DNA of 64,000 nt from an uncultured Acidimicrobiales bacterium (GTDB taxonomy: Bacteria; Actinomycetota; Acidimicrobiia; Acidimicrobiales; SHLQ01). The position numbers were made by a program, and so were the translations under genes. The notes beneath the pieces were generated by a model that searched no databases, was not told where the DNA came from, and was given only the letters and a program-made list of their open reading frames with translations. Where the stretch lies: contig CALHYX010000028.1 of NCBI GenBank assembly GCA_938041035.1, forward strand, positions 1 through 64,000, written 5' to 3'. Numbering within the stretch: the first letter of the stretch is position 1; each line of letters starts with the position of its first letter. Of the stretch, positions 56,021-64,000 are shown piece by piece.

Positions 56021-56952
56021 ACCGGCGGATCCCCAACCCGCTGCGCGGCCTGCCGTTCCCCTACCGGGCCCCGACGACACCGCTCGGCGTCGAACCGCGG
56101 CCACGAACGAAACGCACCGGTGGCGACTTCCCGACCGACTGGTCGCGTCGCCCAACCGCGAAGGTCGCCCGCACCGCGGTGCGCGAGATGCTGATCCGGC
56201 CGATGGTGAGCGGCATCGCCATGCCGACCCGCAAGGGCGCCGATCGTCTGTTGCCGCTGCGCCATGCCGGCCCCGACGGCCACAGCCAGCCGGTGATCTT
56301 TGCCGCCAACCACCACAGCCACCTCGACACGCCGTTGCTGTTGACCTCGATACCCGAGCCCTGGCGCCACAAGGTCGTGGTGGGTGCCGCGGCCGACTAC
56401 TTCTTCCGCACCCAGATCACCGGGGCGCTGTCCGCGCTCGCGCTGGGCGCCTTTCCGATCGAACGCACCAAGGTCGGGCGCCGATCCGCGGACCTGGCCG
56501 CCGAGGTCATCGACGACGGCCACAGCCTGTTGATCTTTCCCGAAGGCGGCCGAAGTCCCGATGGTTGGGGACAACCCTTCCGTGGCGGTGCCGCGTACCT
56601 GGCCCTGCGCTGTGATGTGCCGGTGGTCCCCGTGCACGTCCAGGGCACGGGTCGCATCCTGCCCAAGGGCCGGTCCCGCCCGAAGCGGGCGGCGACCACG
56701 GTGACGTTCGGCGACCCGATCCACCCGATCGAGGGTGAGCGGAGCCAGCGGCTGAACGAGCGCATCGAGAAGGCGGTGGCCGAACTCGGCGACGAAACGC
56801 GAACCGACTGGTACCAGGCCCGCAAGCGGGCCCACGCCGATGCGTCGCCGACGATGCACGGACCGCAGGCGGGGGCGTGGCGCCGGGTCTGGGCGATCGA
56901 CGATCGCGACGGCAAGCGACGCCGGTCGCGCCGAAGCTGGCCCCAGGTCTGA
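56017..56952 (+). CDS. 1-acylglycerol-3-phosphate acyltransferase-like protein (PlsC family)
   Basis: A 311-residue PlsC-type acyltransferase starting at GTG 56017 in a GTGA overlap. Its HX4D box is NHHSHLD (residues 98-104) and the second motif is FPEGGRSPDG (174-183). It differs from the PlsC at 1402 in sequence and has an Arg/Lys-rich N- and C-terminus (KRRRSRRSW near the end). It closes the TetR-controlled operon, so it probably acylates the product or a dedicated acceptor such as a long-chain alcohol or a glycerol lipid. Confidence 0.87.
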   Translation: MNRRIPNPLRGLPFPYRAPTTPLGVEPRPRTKRTGGDFPTDWSRRPTAKVARTAVREMLIRPMVSGIAMPTRKGADRLLPLRHAGPDGHSQPVIFAANHHSHLDTPLLLTSIPEPWRHKVVVGAAADYFFRTQITGALSALALGAFPIERTKVGRRSADLAAEVIDDGHSLLIFPEGGRSPDGWGQPFRGGAAYLALRCDVPVVPVHVQGTGRILPKGRSRPKRAATTVTFGDPIHPIEGERSQRLNERIEKAVAELGDETRTDWYQARKRAHADASPTMHGPQAGAWRRVWAIDDRDGKRRRSRRSWPQV

Positions 56953-56965
56953 CCGTCCACTCGGT

Positions 56966-57619
56966 TCAGTTTCGCCGGAGCACGTGCAGCGATTCATCGA
57001 GCCGAGAGAGCCCACGTTCGGCGAGCTTGTCGGTGGTGAAGATGTCCTTGCGCTCGATGAGGTCGAGGGTGAACGCGGCGCCGTAAAGCTCGGCGAGCTC
57101 GGCGTGGGGCACCGAGAACGGTGGGCCGTTCATCTCCGACTGCGGGTAGTCGATCGTGATCACGACCATGGGGGCGGCAGCGGGCGTCATCGCCGTCAGA
57201 AGCGCCCCGTAGTCGGCCCGCATCGGTGGGGGCAGGGCGATGAGGCTCGCCCGGTCGTACACCGCTCCGACGGTGGCGACCGCGGCCTCCGGAAAGGCAA
57301 AGAAGTCGCCGGCCCACAGCTCGTAGCCGCCGCCGGACAAGACCGTGAACGGTCCTTCGTTGCGGCGGGTGGCATCGATGCCCTGCTCGACGAAGAAGTC
57401 GGCCACGGCCCGTTCGCTGAGCTCCACGCCGACGATGCGATGGCCCCGCTCGCGCAACCACACCATGTCGACCGACTTTCCGCACAGCGGTACGAACACC
57501 TGAGCTTCGGGGTCGATACCCACCGCGGCCCAGTGGGCGTCGAGCCACGGGTGCGGCGTCGCCTGGTGGAAACCGGTTCGGCCGGTGTCCCAGCGGTCGT
57601 GCCAGAAAGCGTGCTCCAT
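56966..57619 (-). CDS. Thiopurine S-methyltransferase family protein
   Basis: A 217-residue SAM methyltransferase of the TPMT family. Diagnostic N-terminal FWHDRWDTGRTGFHQ, motif I region VFVPLCGKSVDMVWLRERGH, GVELSERAVADFF and later VYDRASLIALPP. In bacteria such enzymes methylate thiols, selenols or metalloids. Length is normal and motifs are complete. It is convergent with the PlsC gene, 13 bp from its stop. Confidence 0.92.
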   Translation of the reverse strand: MEHAFWHDRWDTGRTGFHQATPHPWLDAHWAAVGIDPEAQVFVPLCGKSVDMVWLRERGHRIVGVELSERAVADFFVEQGIDATRRNEGPFTVLSGGGYELWAGDFFAFPEAAVATVGAVYDRASLIALPPPMRADYGALLTAMTPAAAPMVVITIDYPQSEMNGPPFSVPHAELAELYGAAFTLDLIERKDIFTTDKLAERGLSRLDESLHVLRRN

Positions 57620-57684
57620 CCAGATGTCTCCCGAGGCGTGGTGCGGTCGCCTCGGAACCTACCGGATGAATGGCCGAACGGAAC

Positions 57685-57712
57685 GGGCCCCGCCACCGTT
57701 GCGGCGGGACCC
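57685..57712. terminator. Hairpin downstream of the large secreted protein
   Basis: GGGCCCCGCC (57685-57694) and GGCGGGACCC (57703-57712) pair with one mismatch around an 8-base loop, 48 bp beyond the stop (57760) of the minus-strand gene. No U-run follows, so the call rests on the stem alone. Confidence 0.5.
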
Positions 57713-57759
57713 GACCCGAACGTACTCACCACCCGTGATGACTACCTCGCGGATCGCCG

Positions 57760-60546
57760 TTAGAGGCGAGCCTGAAGGTCGTCGCAGGAAAGCCGGTTCG
57801 CGCTGGGCGTATCGGCGCGCGGGGCGAGCTCGCTGTTCCAGTCCGCCGTTCGCGGCTGACCCTTGGAGCCCGCCAACCGGTTGCGACAGTCGGCGTCGAT
57901 CCACTGACGCGTCCCATCGGTGCGCAGGATCCAACCATCGCCATACCCGGCGATCGCCACAAACTCGCCGACGCTCGACGACGAAGCACCGAGCAGGGCC
58001 TGGAGTTCACCGCACGAGCGACGAGCCGCCGACGGCGTGTCGCCTCGCGGCGCCAACTCGCTGCCCCAGTCCGCCGTCCGCGGCGCGCCGACCGATGCCG
58101 TCAACTGGGCTCGACAGCCCGCATCGATCCACTGACGGGTCCCGTCCGGGTGCAGGATCCAACCATCGGTGTACCCGGCGATCGCCACGAACTCCGGCGA
58201 CCCACCCGGAGGCGGAGGCGGAGGCGGAGGCGGAGGAGGTGGAGGCGGAGGGGCCGGCGTGGTGATGTCACTCAACGTCGTGCGCAGTTGCGAACACGAC
58301 TGACGATCGCTCGACGCGGTGTCGGGCCGAGCCGCCAGGTCGGTGGCCCAATCGGCCACACGGGGTGCACCAACCGCGGCCGTCAGTTCATTTCGGCACG
58401 CCGAGTCGATCCACTGACGCGTGCCATCGGTGTGCAGGATCCAACCATCGTCATACCCCGAGACGGCGACGAACTCCGGCGACCCACCCGGAGGCGGAGG
58501 TGGTGGCGGGGACGGCACGTTCGGCACCACGTCATCGGCGAACTGGTCGCAGTAGGCGTCCTCGGCGTCGGCGTCGCCCCCGAATACCCAGGTATGGCCC
58601 AGCTTTGCGCCACCGAGATCCACGCCCTTGCCCTTCGGAAGCGCGGCGTCGAACGAAGCAACTCGGCGGCCGTCGCAGTACGCGTCGTAGGCCACCACGC
58701 CGTTGTTGCCCAGCGCGGTCAACTTGACGTAGGTACCGCCGTTGGCCTGGGCCGTCGGCGCACTGCTGACAAAGATCGACGGACCGATGCTGGCCGCGGC
58801 TCCGTAGCCCGCTTCGGTACTGATGGCGATGGAGAAGTCCGAGATCGGCGGCTGGCCGGTCGCGGTGTTGCCGGTGTAGAGCAGGCAAATGCCTCCCCCG
58901 GCCACCGCCACCGCGCCGCCGACGATCGATCCGCAGAGTCCGACGGTTCGCAGAGCTGTCTGCGGCGAGGCGAGCGCCAGGCAGAACTGGAAGTCCTGCT
59001 TCGTCCCGAACTCGGCGACCGCTCGACACCCCTGGTAGTCGCCGGGCGCGATGTCCGCCGGGTTGATGTACCACTCGCCCGTCGACACGAAGCACCCGAG
59101 CCCACCGAAGAAGTTGTCGATCCTCGCGGCGTTGTGGCCGAAGACGTCGAGGTATCGGGTCCCGTTCCAGGCGTTGTAGACGCCGACGGGGCAGGCGGCC
59201 TGCACGACCTGCTGCTGGGCCCGAATCTTGGTCACGTTCGCCGAACCGGTGTCGATGCACCGCTTGGCGTTCGCGGCCCCCTGGATCCATCGATCGGTGT
59301 CGGGATCGTAGATCTCCAGACACACCGTCTCATCGCTCCACGAATCGAACCGAACGACGAAGTCCGGAGCATCCTTCGTGATCCGCTTGACCGAGAAGAC
59401 CGTCTGGTCGGCTCGGACGCCGCGCACCCACACCGTGCGGCGCTGGAACGGAAACTGCGTGACCTCGCCGTAGAACGCGTTCGTCGCTCCGCTGCGGACC
59501 AGTCGCCGCGCTTCGAGTCGCGGGGGCAACGAGCCGACGATCGACACGTTGTCCATGGTGTCGATCAACGTGATGGGCGTGGTCTTGCCGAGAGTGCGAC
59601 CGTAGATAAAAACCTTGGCGACCCCCGCCGGCATGTTCGAGAACGTCCGCACGAAGCCGTGGTTCAGCCCGCGGTTGTAGCCGTCGAGGTCCGGACGCTC
59701 GATGGTCGCCGCTTGCCAGTCGCTTGCCGTGGTTCTTCCGTCGCGGTATTCGAGCCAGACTCGAGTCTCCACCGTCTTCTGGGCGGTCGCCTGACTCAGC
59801 GCCCAGCCCGACACCCGCAGTCGCGAGTTGCCGAGTCCTTCGGCCTTCTCCAGGTTGCCGATCTCGGCGTAGGCGTTGATCCACCGACAACCGAGCGACT
59901 TGCCCGCGGCGCCGGCGACGGTCTCGGCACAGATCTGCCAGCGACCGGTCGCCAGGCGAACGTCGAACGCGTAAAAGCCGGCGGCGCGCTTCTCGACCAC
60001 CTTGCGGCTCCCATTCTTGGTGGCGGTCACCCGCACCAGCGCCTCGTTGCGCGGCTGGCCGTCGTCCCAGGCCGAACCCTCGACGCGCACGATGCCGTCC
60101 CAGTTTTCAACCTTGGTGAGCGACCCGGAGGTCACCCGCGGCTTCACCCACGATTCGCACCTGACCGTTTGCCACAACGACGCGCCCTGCACCTGGAGGC
60201 AGTAGGTCGCCGATCCGGCGGGGATGCCGTCCAACCGCAGGGACTTCCCTCGGATTCCGAAATCACCGATGTCACCCAGATAGGTCGACGGGCCGTGACG
60301 GGTAACGCCGTTCACCCGAACCCGCATGCGGGTCGCCTGGCCGATCTCGGAGCCCCAAAGCGAGGTGTTCACGACCACCCGGCCGGCGTTGCGAACGTCG
60401 ACCTCCGCGGTGATCACGCCGTCGACAGAAATCTCATCGGCCTGAGCGGGCGAGGCCGACCACAGACTCAGCGCCAGGGCCAGGGTCACGAACGCGGCGA
60501 AAAGCGCGGACCGCCGCCTCCCGATTCGTGCCGGTGCAACGTTCAT
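57760..60546 (-). CDS. Large secreted protein with three C-terminal DG-W-I repeats
   Basis: About 928 residues from ATG 60546 (GAGGAG is four bases upstream; 60549 and 60558 also possible). Signal peptide SALFAAFVTLALALSLWSASPAQA. The body (~40-640) has several beta-rich segments with Trp/Cys and no known catalytic site (for example VRVEGSAWDDGQPRNEALV). The C-terminal third has three copies of a ~65-residue domain of the form G-Y-x-D-G-W-I-L-x-x-D-G-T-R-Q-W-I-D...C, separated by polyproline linkers of 7-15 prolines. Such domains occur in actinobacterial envelope proteins; binding to cell wall or glycan is plausible but not shown. Confidence 0.8.
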   Translation of the reverse strand: MNVAPARIGRRRSALFAAFVTLALALSLWSASPAQADEISVDGVITAEVDVRNAGRVVVNTSLWGSEIGQATRMRVRVNGVTRHGPSTYLGDIGDFGIRGKSLRLDGIPAGSATYCLQVQGASLWQTVRCESWVKPRVTSGSLTKVENWDGIVRVEGSAWDDGQPRNEALVRVTATKNGSRKVVEKRAAGFYAFDVRLATGRWQICAETVAGAAGKSLGCRWINAYAEIGNLEKAEGLGNSRLRVSGWALSQATAQKTVETRVWLEYRDGRTTASDWQAATIERPDLDGYNRGLNHGFVRTFSNMPAGVAKVFIYGRTLGKTTPITLIDTMDNVSIVGSLPPRLEARRLVRSGATNAFYGEVTQFPFQRRTVWVRGVRADQTVFSVKRITKDAPDFVVRFDSWSDETVCLEIYDPDTDRWIQGAANAKRCIDTGSANVTKIRAQQQVVQAACPVGVYNAWNGTRYLDVFGHNAARIDNFFGGLGCFVSTGEWYINPADIAPGDYQGCRAVAEFGTKQDFQFCLALASPQTALRTVGLCGSIVGGAVAVAGGGICLLYTGNTATGQPPISDFSIAISTEAGYGAAASIGPSIFVSSAPTAQANGGTYVKLTALGNNGVVAYDAYCDGRRVASFDAALPKGKGVDLGGAKLGHTWVFGGDADAEDAYCDQFADDVVPNVPSPPPPPPPGGSPEFVAVSGYDDGWILHTDGTRQWIDSACRNELTAAVGAPRVADWATDLAARPDTASSDRQSCSQLRTTLSDITTPAPPPPPPPPPPPPPPPGGSPEFVAIAGYTDGWILHPDGTRQWIDAGCRAQLTASVGAPRTADWGSELAPRGDTPSAARRSCGELQALLGASSSSVGEFVAIAGYGDGWILRTDGTRQWIDADCRNRLAGSKGQPRTADWNSELAPRADTPSANRLSCDDLQARL
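58200..58252. repeat. GGCGGA repeat tract encoding a polyproline linker
   Basis: Tandem GGCGGA-type hexamers on the plus strand encode about 15 prolines on the minus strand between repeats 1 and 2 of the secreted protein. A shorter copy lies near 58490-58513. Confidence 0.8.
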
Positions 60547-60655
60547 CATGCTCCTCATTCCCGACGAGCCGACGCCCGTCTGGGTCATGAGTCGCAGCAC
60601 CGGCCCAAAAGGTTCCCGGGGCGGGCGAACTTTTCCGAGGCGATGCTCCGGGTGA

Positions 60656-62737
60656 TCAGCCGACGGTGAACGCGACGAGGGTCGGTTCGGACTTGGCGCC
60701 GCCGCCGTCCACGGCGCGGACCCGAACCTCGTAGTTTCCGGGATCCAGGCTGACCGTTGTCGCCCAGTCCGTGGCCAGGGCGTCGGCGGTGAAGTCCACG
60801 TCCAGCCTCTGGAACGACCCCCACGAGCCGTCGCGGCGCAGGAAGTCCCGGGTGTCACGGTTTCGCACGGTCACGATGAGCGAGTCGACCCCGCCGCCCG
60901 CCGCGGCGGCCGAGCCGCCCAGCGCGATCTCGCCGGCGGCCATCTGCGCGCCGGGCGCCGGGGAGGTGACGACCGCGGTCGGCGGCTGCTCCTGGATCGT
61001 GGACACGATGGAGAAGAACGTCTTGGTCAGCTCACCCCGATTGTCGGAGCCGTCGAAAGCGCGAACGTTGACGACGTAGCGGCCGTCGGGCAGGGATACA
61101 TCGCGATACCAACTGGTCTCGGGCGCACCCGGGCTGGTCAGCGTGAGGTCCAGGGCTTGCCAACCGCCGGCGAGGTCACCGCCATTTTGCAGCCAGAGCC
61201 CGTTGTCGCGGTTCTTCACCGATACCACGACCCGGTCGATCGACAGATTGTCCTGCGCGGTACCGATGAGGCTGACCGCGGGCCCGAGCAGGGCTACGCC
61301 CGCCCCCGGGCTCACGGTGGCCGAGGTCGGCAGCGTCTCGTCGACCCCCGAGCCGAGATCGAAGAAGGCCATCCGGCCGACGGTGCGGCCGCCGACGATG
61401 TTGCCGTCGTGGCCGAGGAGCAGACCGCGGTCGATCAACTCGAGCGTGTGGACACCATTGAACGCGTCGGAGCCCGGGTTCCACGGCAACGCCAACCCGG
61501 TGGCCGGATCGAGCGCGGCGATCTGGCGCCGGTACACGGTCTCGGGGGCGAACTGCGCGCCGGTGAACACCTCGCAGCTGAATTGGTTGCCATCCGGGCC
61601 CGGCACGTACAGGGGCTCGACCACAGAATCCGGTCCTTCGGTCCAGCAGAAGTGCCCGCCGATGTACACGGCGGCATCGGAGATGGCCACCCCGTAGGTC
61701 GAGTCGAAGTTCTGGGTCACCCACAACGGTTGGACGTCGGCGCCACCGGCGACCGGGAACGCGATCGCGGTGTCGTGCAGCGGCGTGAAGTTGCCGATGT
61801 GGGTGGTCACGACGAAGAACGAGCCGTCCGGCGACATCTCGGCATCGATGATGCCCACGAAGTCCGATGCCGGCCACAGGTTCGTACGCCAGGGCAGCAC
61901 CGACGGGGTTGGTCCGCCGATGTCGATCATGGCGGCACCCCAGCGGGTCTCGCCCCCGACCCGGTCGCCGCGGTGCACCACCATGAGGGTGTTGCCATCG
62001 GGGGTGATGTCGAGGCTGCGCACGATCGCACCCGTGCCGGTCCAGCTGAGGCCGTCGGCGCGCACGCCGCTGCTTCGATCACCGGTTACACCGATCGTAA
62101 ACGAGGCGACCGGTTTGCCCGATGCGGGATCGAGTTCGGCGAGGCGTTCGCGAGCGACGCCGCGAATCCTGGTGAAGTCGCCGCCGACGAACAGCCGACC
62201 GCTGCTGTACTCGATGTCCTTGATCTGCCCGGGGGCTCCGGCTCGGAACCTACCGTCGGGGGCCTGCAGGGCGAAGTCCCACTTGGTGAGCCGGGCGACC
62301 GACGCGCCGTCGATGGTCGTGAACCGGCCACCGATGTAGGCCGTGTTGTTTCGGTCGGCGGCTTCGATGCTGTTGACCAGACCGTCCAGCTGAGGCCGGA
62401 ACCCGGTGTCGAACGCACCGCTGTCGATGAAGAAGGCGGCGACGTACGGCTGGCTCACCTCGGAGCCGTCCTCGAGCCGGATCGTGGTGAAGTCCCCGCC
62501 GACGACGATGCGCGAGCCAACCCGTTCGAGCGCCAGCACCCGGCCGTCGAGAATGTCGGGGAAGTCGGTGCGGGGGTCTTCGGGCACCACCTGGTTCTGC
62601 CCGCTGACCGGAGCGGCGGTCGACTCGCTGCGGAGCGGGCGCGACACAATGGTGAGCGTCGTTACCACGAGGGCGAGAAGCATCACGTACAGGAGGACGA
62701 TGTGCGAGCGGGGTCGCGGCGTCTGATAGCCGGTCAT
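60656..62737 (-). CDS. Membrane-anchored beta-propeller-like protein
   Basis: A 693-residue protein: one N-terminal helix (HIVLLYVMLLALVVTTLTIV, residues 12-31), then repeated GGDFTTI/GGRFTTI/GGDFTRI units (near 78, 136 and 173) with the delta-60/propeller style 'LxxLDPASG...ALPWNPGSDAFNGV'. The last ~200 residues are two Ig-like or fibronectin-like domains (VSLPDGRYVVNVRAFDGSDNRG; VSLDPGNYEVRVRAVDGGGAK). It is probably exposed outside the membrane, in adhesion or binding. The stop is 109 bp upstream of the next signal peptide start. No enzymatic residue seen. Confidence 0.78.
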   Translation of the reverse strand: MTGYQTPRPRSHIVLLYVMLLALVVTTLTIVSRPLRSESTAAPVSGQNQVVPEDPRTDFPDILDGRVLALERVGSRIVVGGDFTTIRLEDGSEVSQPYVAAFFIDSGAFDTGFRPQLDGLVNSIEAADRNNTAYIGGRFTTIDGASVARLTKWDFALQAPDGRFRAGAPGQIKDIEYSSGRLFVGGDFTRIRGVARERLAELDPASGKPVASFTIGVTGDRSSGVRADGLSWTGTGAIVRSLDITPDGNTLMVVHRGDRVGGETRWGAAMIDIGGPTPSVLPWRTNLWPASDFVGIIDAEMSPDGSFFVVTTHIGNFTPLHDTAIAFPVAGGADVQPLWVTQNFDSTYGVAISDAAVYIGGHFCWTEGPDSVVEPLYVPGPDGNQFSCEVFTGAQFAPETVYRRQIAALDPATGLALPWNPGSDAFNGVHTLELIDRGLLLGHDGNIVGGRTVGRMAFFDLGSGVDETLPTSATVSPGAGVALLGPAVSLIGTAQDNLSIDRVVVSVKNRDNGLWLQNGGDLAGGWQALDLTLTSPGAPETSWYRDVSLPDGRYVVNVRAFDGSDNRGELTKTFFSIVSTIQEQPPTAVVTSPAPGAQMAAGEIALGGSAAAAGGGVDSLIVTVRNRDTRDFLRRDGSWGSFQRLDVDFTADALATDWATTVSLDPGNYEVRVRAVDGGGAKSEPTLVAFTVG

Positions 62738-62791
62738 GCTCGTGTTATCGGTCGGCGAGCGCGAAAGCCGTAGGAAATTCCGATACCTACG

Positions 62792-63424
62792 TCATGTGCA
62801 GGCGGCGATCGCCGCGCGCTCGGCGTCGACCACGTCGGCGGCGGGCACGCTCTTGAAGTCGAGCCCGCGCGGCCCGACCGCGTTCATCATCGAATCGGCG
62901 ATGCACTCGGCCTCGCCCACCGTGAAGCCCCGGGAGACGGTGAGGTCCTCGATGGCCTCGCGCCGTAACGTCGCCGGATCCGCGCCGGCCGGACCCGCGT
63001 CGAGGTCCCACTTGTCGGCCCACTCGAGGAGCTCGGCCTCGCTGAGCTCCGATGGTGCATCGTTGAGATCCTGCTCGGTGATCTCGCCATAGCCGATCGG
63101 GTCGTTCAGCGCGAGATCTTCATCGCCGCCCACCCGGCAGCTCTTGGACACGGCGTAGATGGCATCCAGCTGCTCGGGGCTGAGCTCGGCTTCGGCGTCG
63201 AAGGCGGTCGGGCCGACCGACTCCAGCGCGGCATCGACGAAACAGGTGGCCTCGGTCACCGACCAGCCGGCGTCCACCAACTCCGCGAGCGAGCGGCCGC
63301 GCAGTCCGTCGTCATCACCGCATCCGCTCAACACCACGAGCGCGACGAGCGCGACGAGCGCGACGATCTTGGCAGTGCCGCGACGCCGCCATCGCGCCGG
63401 AAGCCTCGAGATGGATCTCCCCAC
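62792..63424 (-). CDS. Two-repeat lipoprotein
   Basis: A 210-residue exported lipoprotein: basic start, hydrophobic stretch and lipobox VLSGC (Cys35). The mature part holds two copies of a ~50-residue helical unit: 'GWSVTEATCFVDAALESVGPTAFD' type and 'GFTVGEAECIADSMMNAVGPRGLD', each with one Cys at the same place, so disulfides may form within units. The units are acidic. Such repeated domains occur in actinobacterial lipoproteins of unknown role. Confidence 0.77.
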   Translation of the reverse strand: MGRSISRLPARWRRRGTAKIVALVALVALVVLSGCGDDDGLRGRSLAELVDAGWSVTEATCFVDAALESVGPTAFDAEAELSPEQLDAIYAVSKSCRVGGDEDLALNDPIGYGEITEQDLNDAPSELSEAELLEWADKWDLDAGPAGADPATLRREAIEDLTVSRGFTVGEAECIADSMMNAVGPRGLDFKSVPAADVVDAERAAIAACT

Positions 63425-63503
63425 CTCGTGCCCGTCGGCCGACGCCGATCGATCCTGAGCCGTGTGCTCGCCCGGTCCGCCTTCGGATTTCGCCGGGTGG
63501 CGC

Positions 63504-64000
63504 CTAGATCGTATTGGCGCTGCGCAGGTCGACGACGAACTCGGTGAGGTGTCCGGGGTAGACGTGCTCGCTCACCAGAACCTTGGCGCCCTCGACATCG
63601 ACGGTTACGCGCCGGCATTCGAGCACCGGTGAACCCTCCGGCACCTCCAGCACCTCGGCATCGGCGGCACTGGCCGCCTTGGCGCTGATCGTCTGGGTCG
63701 CTCCGCCGAAATCCAACCCGAGGGCTTCGGAGAACGGCGACCGTTCCACCGCCGCCCGACTCAGGTCCGCACCGAGGGCCTCGGGGCACCACACGGTGAC
63801 GCGGGCGAACGGCGCGCCGTCGGCGAGGTTCACCCGGCGAACCTCCAACACCGAACCAGGCCCGAGGTGCTCCGCGACCCACCCGGGGGCGGCGCCGAAC
63901 CCGAAGGCCAGGATGTGGCGCTCGTTGTCGCGGTCGGCCTCGGCCAGTTCGGCCTCGATCGTCCCGAGCCGGTCGAGCGGCAACCGTTGCGGGTCCGTCG
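63504..64000 (-). CDS. GntR/HutC-type regulator, C-terminal (UTRA) part
   Basis: The frame enters from the right edge. The visible ~164 residues form a UTRA ligand-binding domain: GSVLEVRRVNLADGAPFARVTVWCPEA, a hydrophobic ISAKAASAADAEVLEVPEGSPVLECRRVTVD, and the final VLVSEHVYPGHLTEFVVDL. Such domains bind small effectors and follow an N-terminal GntR helix-turn-helix that must lie beyond 64000. A TTG at 63983 is an internal codon, not the start. Confidence 0.8.
   Translation of the reverse strand, partial: TDPQRLPLDRLGTIEAELAEADRDNERHILAFGFGAAPGWVAEHLGPGSVLEVRRVNLADGAPFARVTVWCPEALGADLSRAAVERSPFSEALGLDFGGATQTISAKAASAADAEVLEVPEGSPVLECRRVTVDVEGAKVLVSEHVYPGHLTEFVVDLRSANTI

Noticed and set aside
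58150..60669. 839-codon plus-strand frame opposite the large secreted protein
   Set aside because: Arg/Gly/His-rich shadow of the minus gene, which has a signal peptide and repeats.
61157..62773. 538-codon plus-strand frame opposite the propeller protein
   Set aside because: Antisense shadow without domain, while the minus protein has clear GGDFTTI repeats.

Overview
The window is about 64 kb of high-GC chromosomal DNA that reads as an actinobacterium. The lineage markers are the mycothiol ligase MshC (2943-4067), two coenzyme-F420 enzymes (4086-4778 and 44120-44893), an InhA-like enoyl-ACP reductase (4856-5623), Tat and lipoprotein signals typical of Gram-positive secretion, and dense packing with ATGA/GTGA overlaps. 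The style of several secreted proteins suggests the class Acidimicrobiia (Ilumatobacter-like), but that placement is an inference. There is one tRNA (Val, anticodon CAC). I see no rRNA, no CRISPR array, no insertion sequence and no phage.

Layout. (1) 1-8.1 kb: a partial secreted protein, a membrane-anchored acidic-tail protein, a PlsC acyltransferase, a receiver-like protein without the usual phospho-Asp, mshC, an F420:NADP reductase, fabI/inhA with an RmlD-like reductase, and an ABC-exporter-like membrane protein whose ATPase half has lost its P-loop. (2) 8.2-27.4 kb: a glycan locus. It holds GDP-mannose 4,6-dehydratase (gmd) and GDP-fucose synthase (fcl), a tandem GT2-GT2 protein, a GT4, a GT2, a GT2-methyltransferase fusion, an FkbM methyltransferase, four sulfotransferase-like proteins, a PhyH dioxygenase, a beta-rich triple-repeat protein, an SGNH-like lipoprotein and a GSCFA protein. 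Together they predict a fucose-containing, methylated and probably sulfated surface glycan or glycolipid. No flippase, polymerase or PAPS-forming gene is in view. (3) 27.4-32.4 kb: envelope upkeep, with an OmpA/BON protein, a coiled-coil M23 peptidase and two CNNM/CBS proteins. (4) 32.6-44.9 kb: a heterodimeric ABC exporter whose first subunit ends in a 21-residue tandem repeat, an APH-like kinase, an ABC ATPase, thiamine pyrophosphokinase, a trypsin-like protease, lipoproteins and small zinc ribbons, SelO, and an F420 oxidoreductase. (5) 45-51.2 kb: tRNA-Val, a membrane J-domain protein, a Tat-exported protein, divergent murF and ddl, and an EzrA-shaped coiled-coil membrane protein. (6) 51.3-57 kb: a TetR repressor facing a three-gene lipid operon (acyl-CoA reductase fused to a HAD phosphatase, a LarA/DUF2088-like protein, PlsC) across a two-site operator. 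(7) 57-64 kb: a TPMT-like methyltransferase, a 928-residue secreted repeat protein, a beta-propeller-like membrane protein, a two-repeat lipoprotein and a GntR/UTRA regulator cut by the window edge.

Most worth following up are the sulfated-fucose glycan locus with its unfamiliar beta-rich modules, and the TetR-controlled reductase/LarA-like/PlsC operon, whose chemistry is not obvious from any pathway I know. Between genes the most striking non-coding signal is a run of 10-bp phased repeats upstream of fcl (10261-10330). No stretch longer than 300 bases lacks a gene; the largest gaps are described as features. Start sites were chosen from overlaps, Shine-Dalgarno matches and domain boundaries and are often uncertain.
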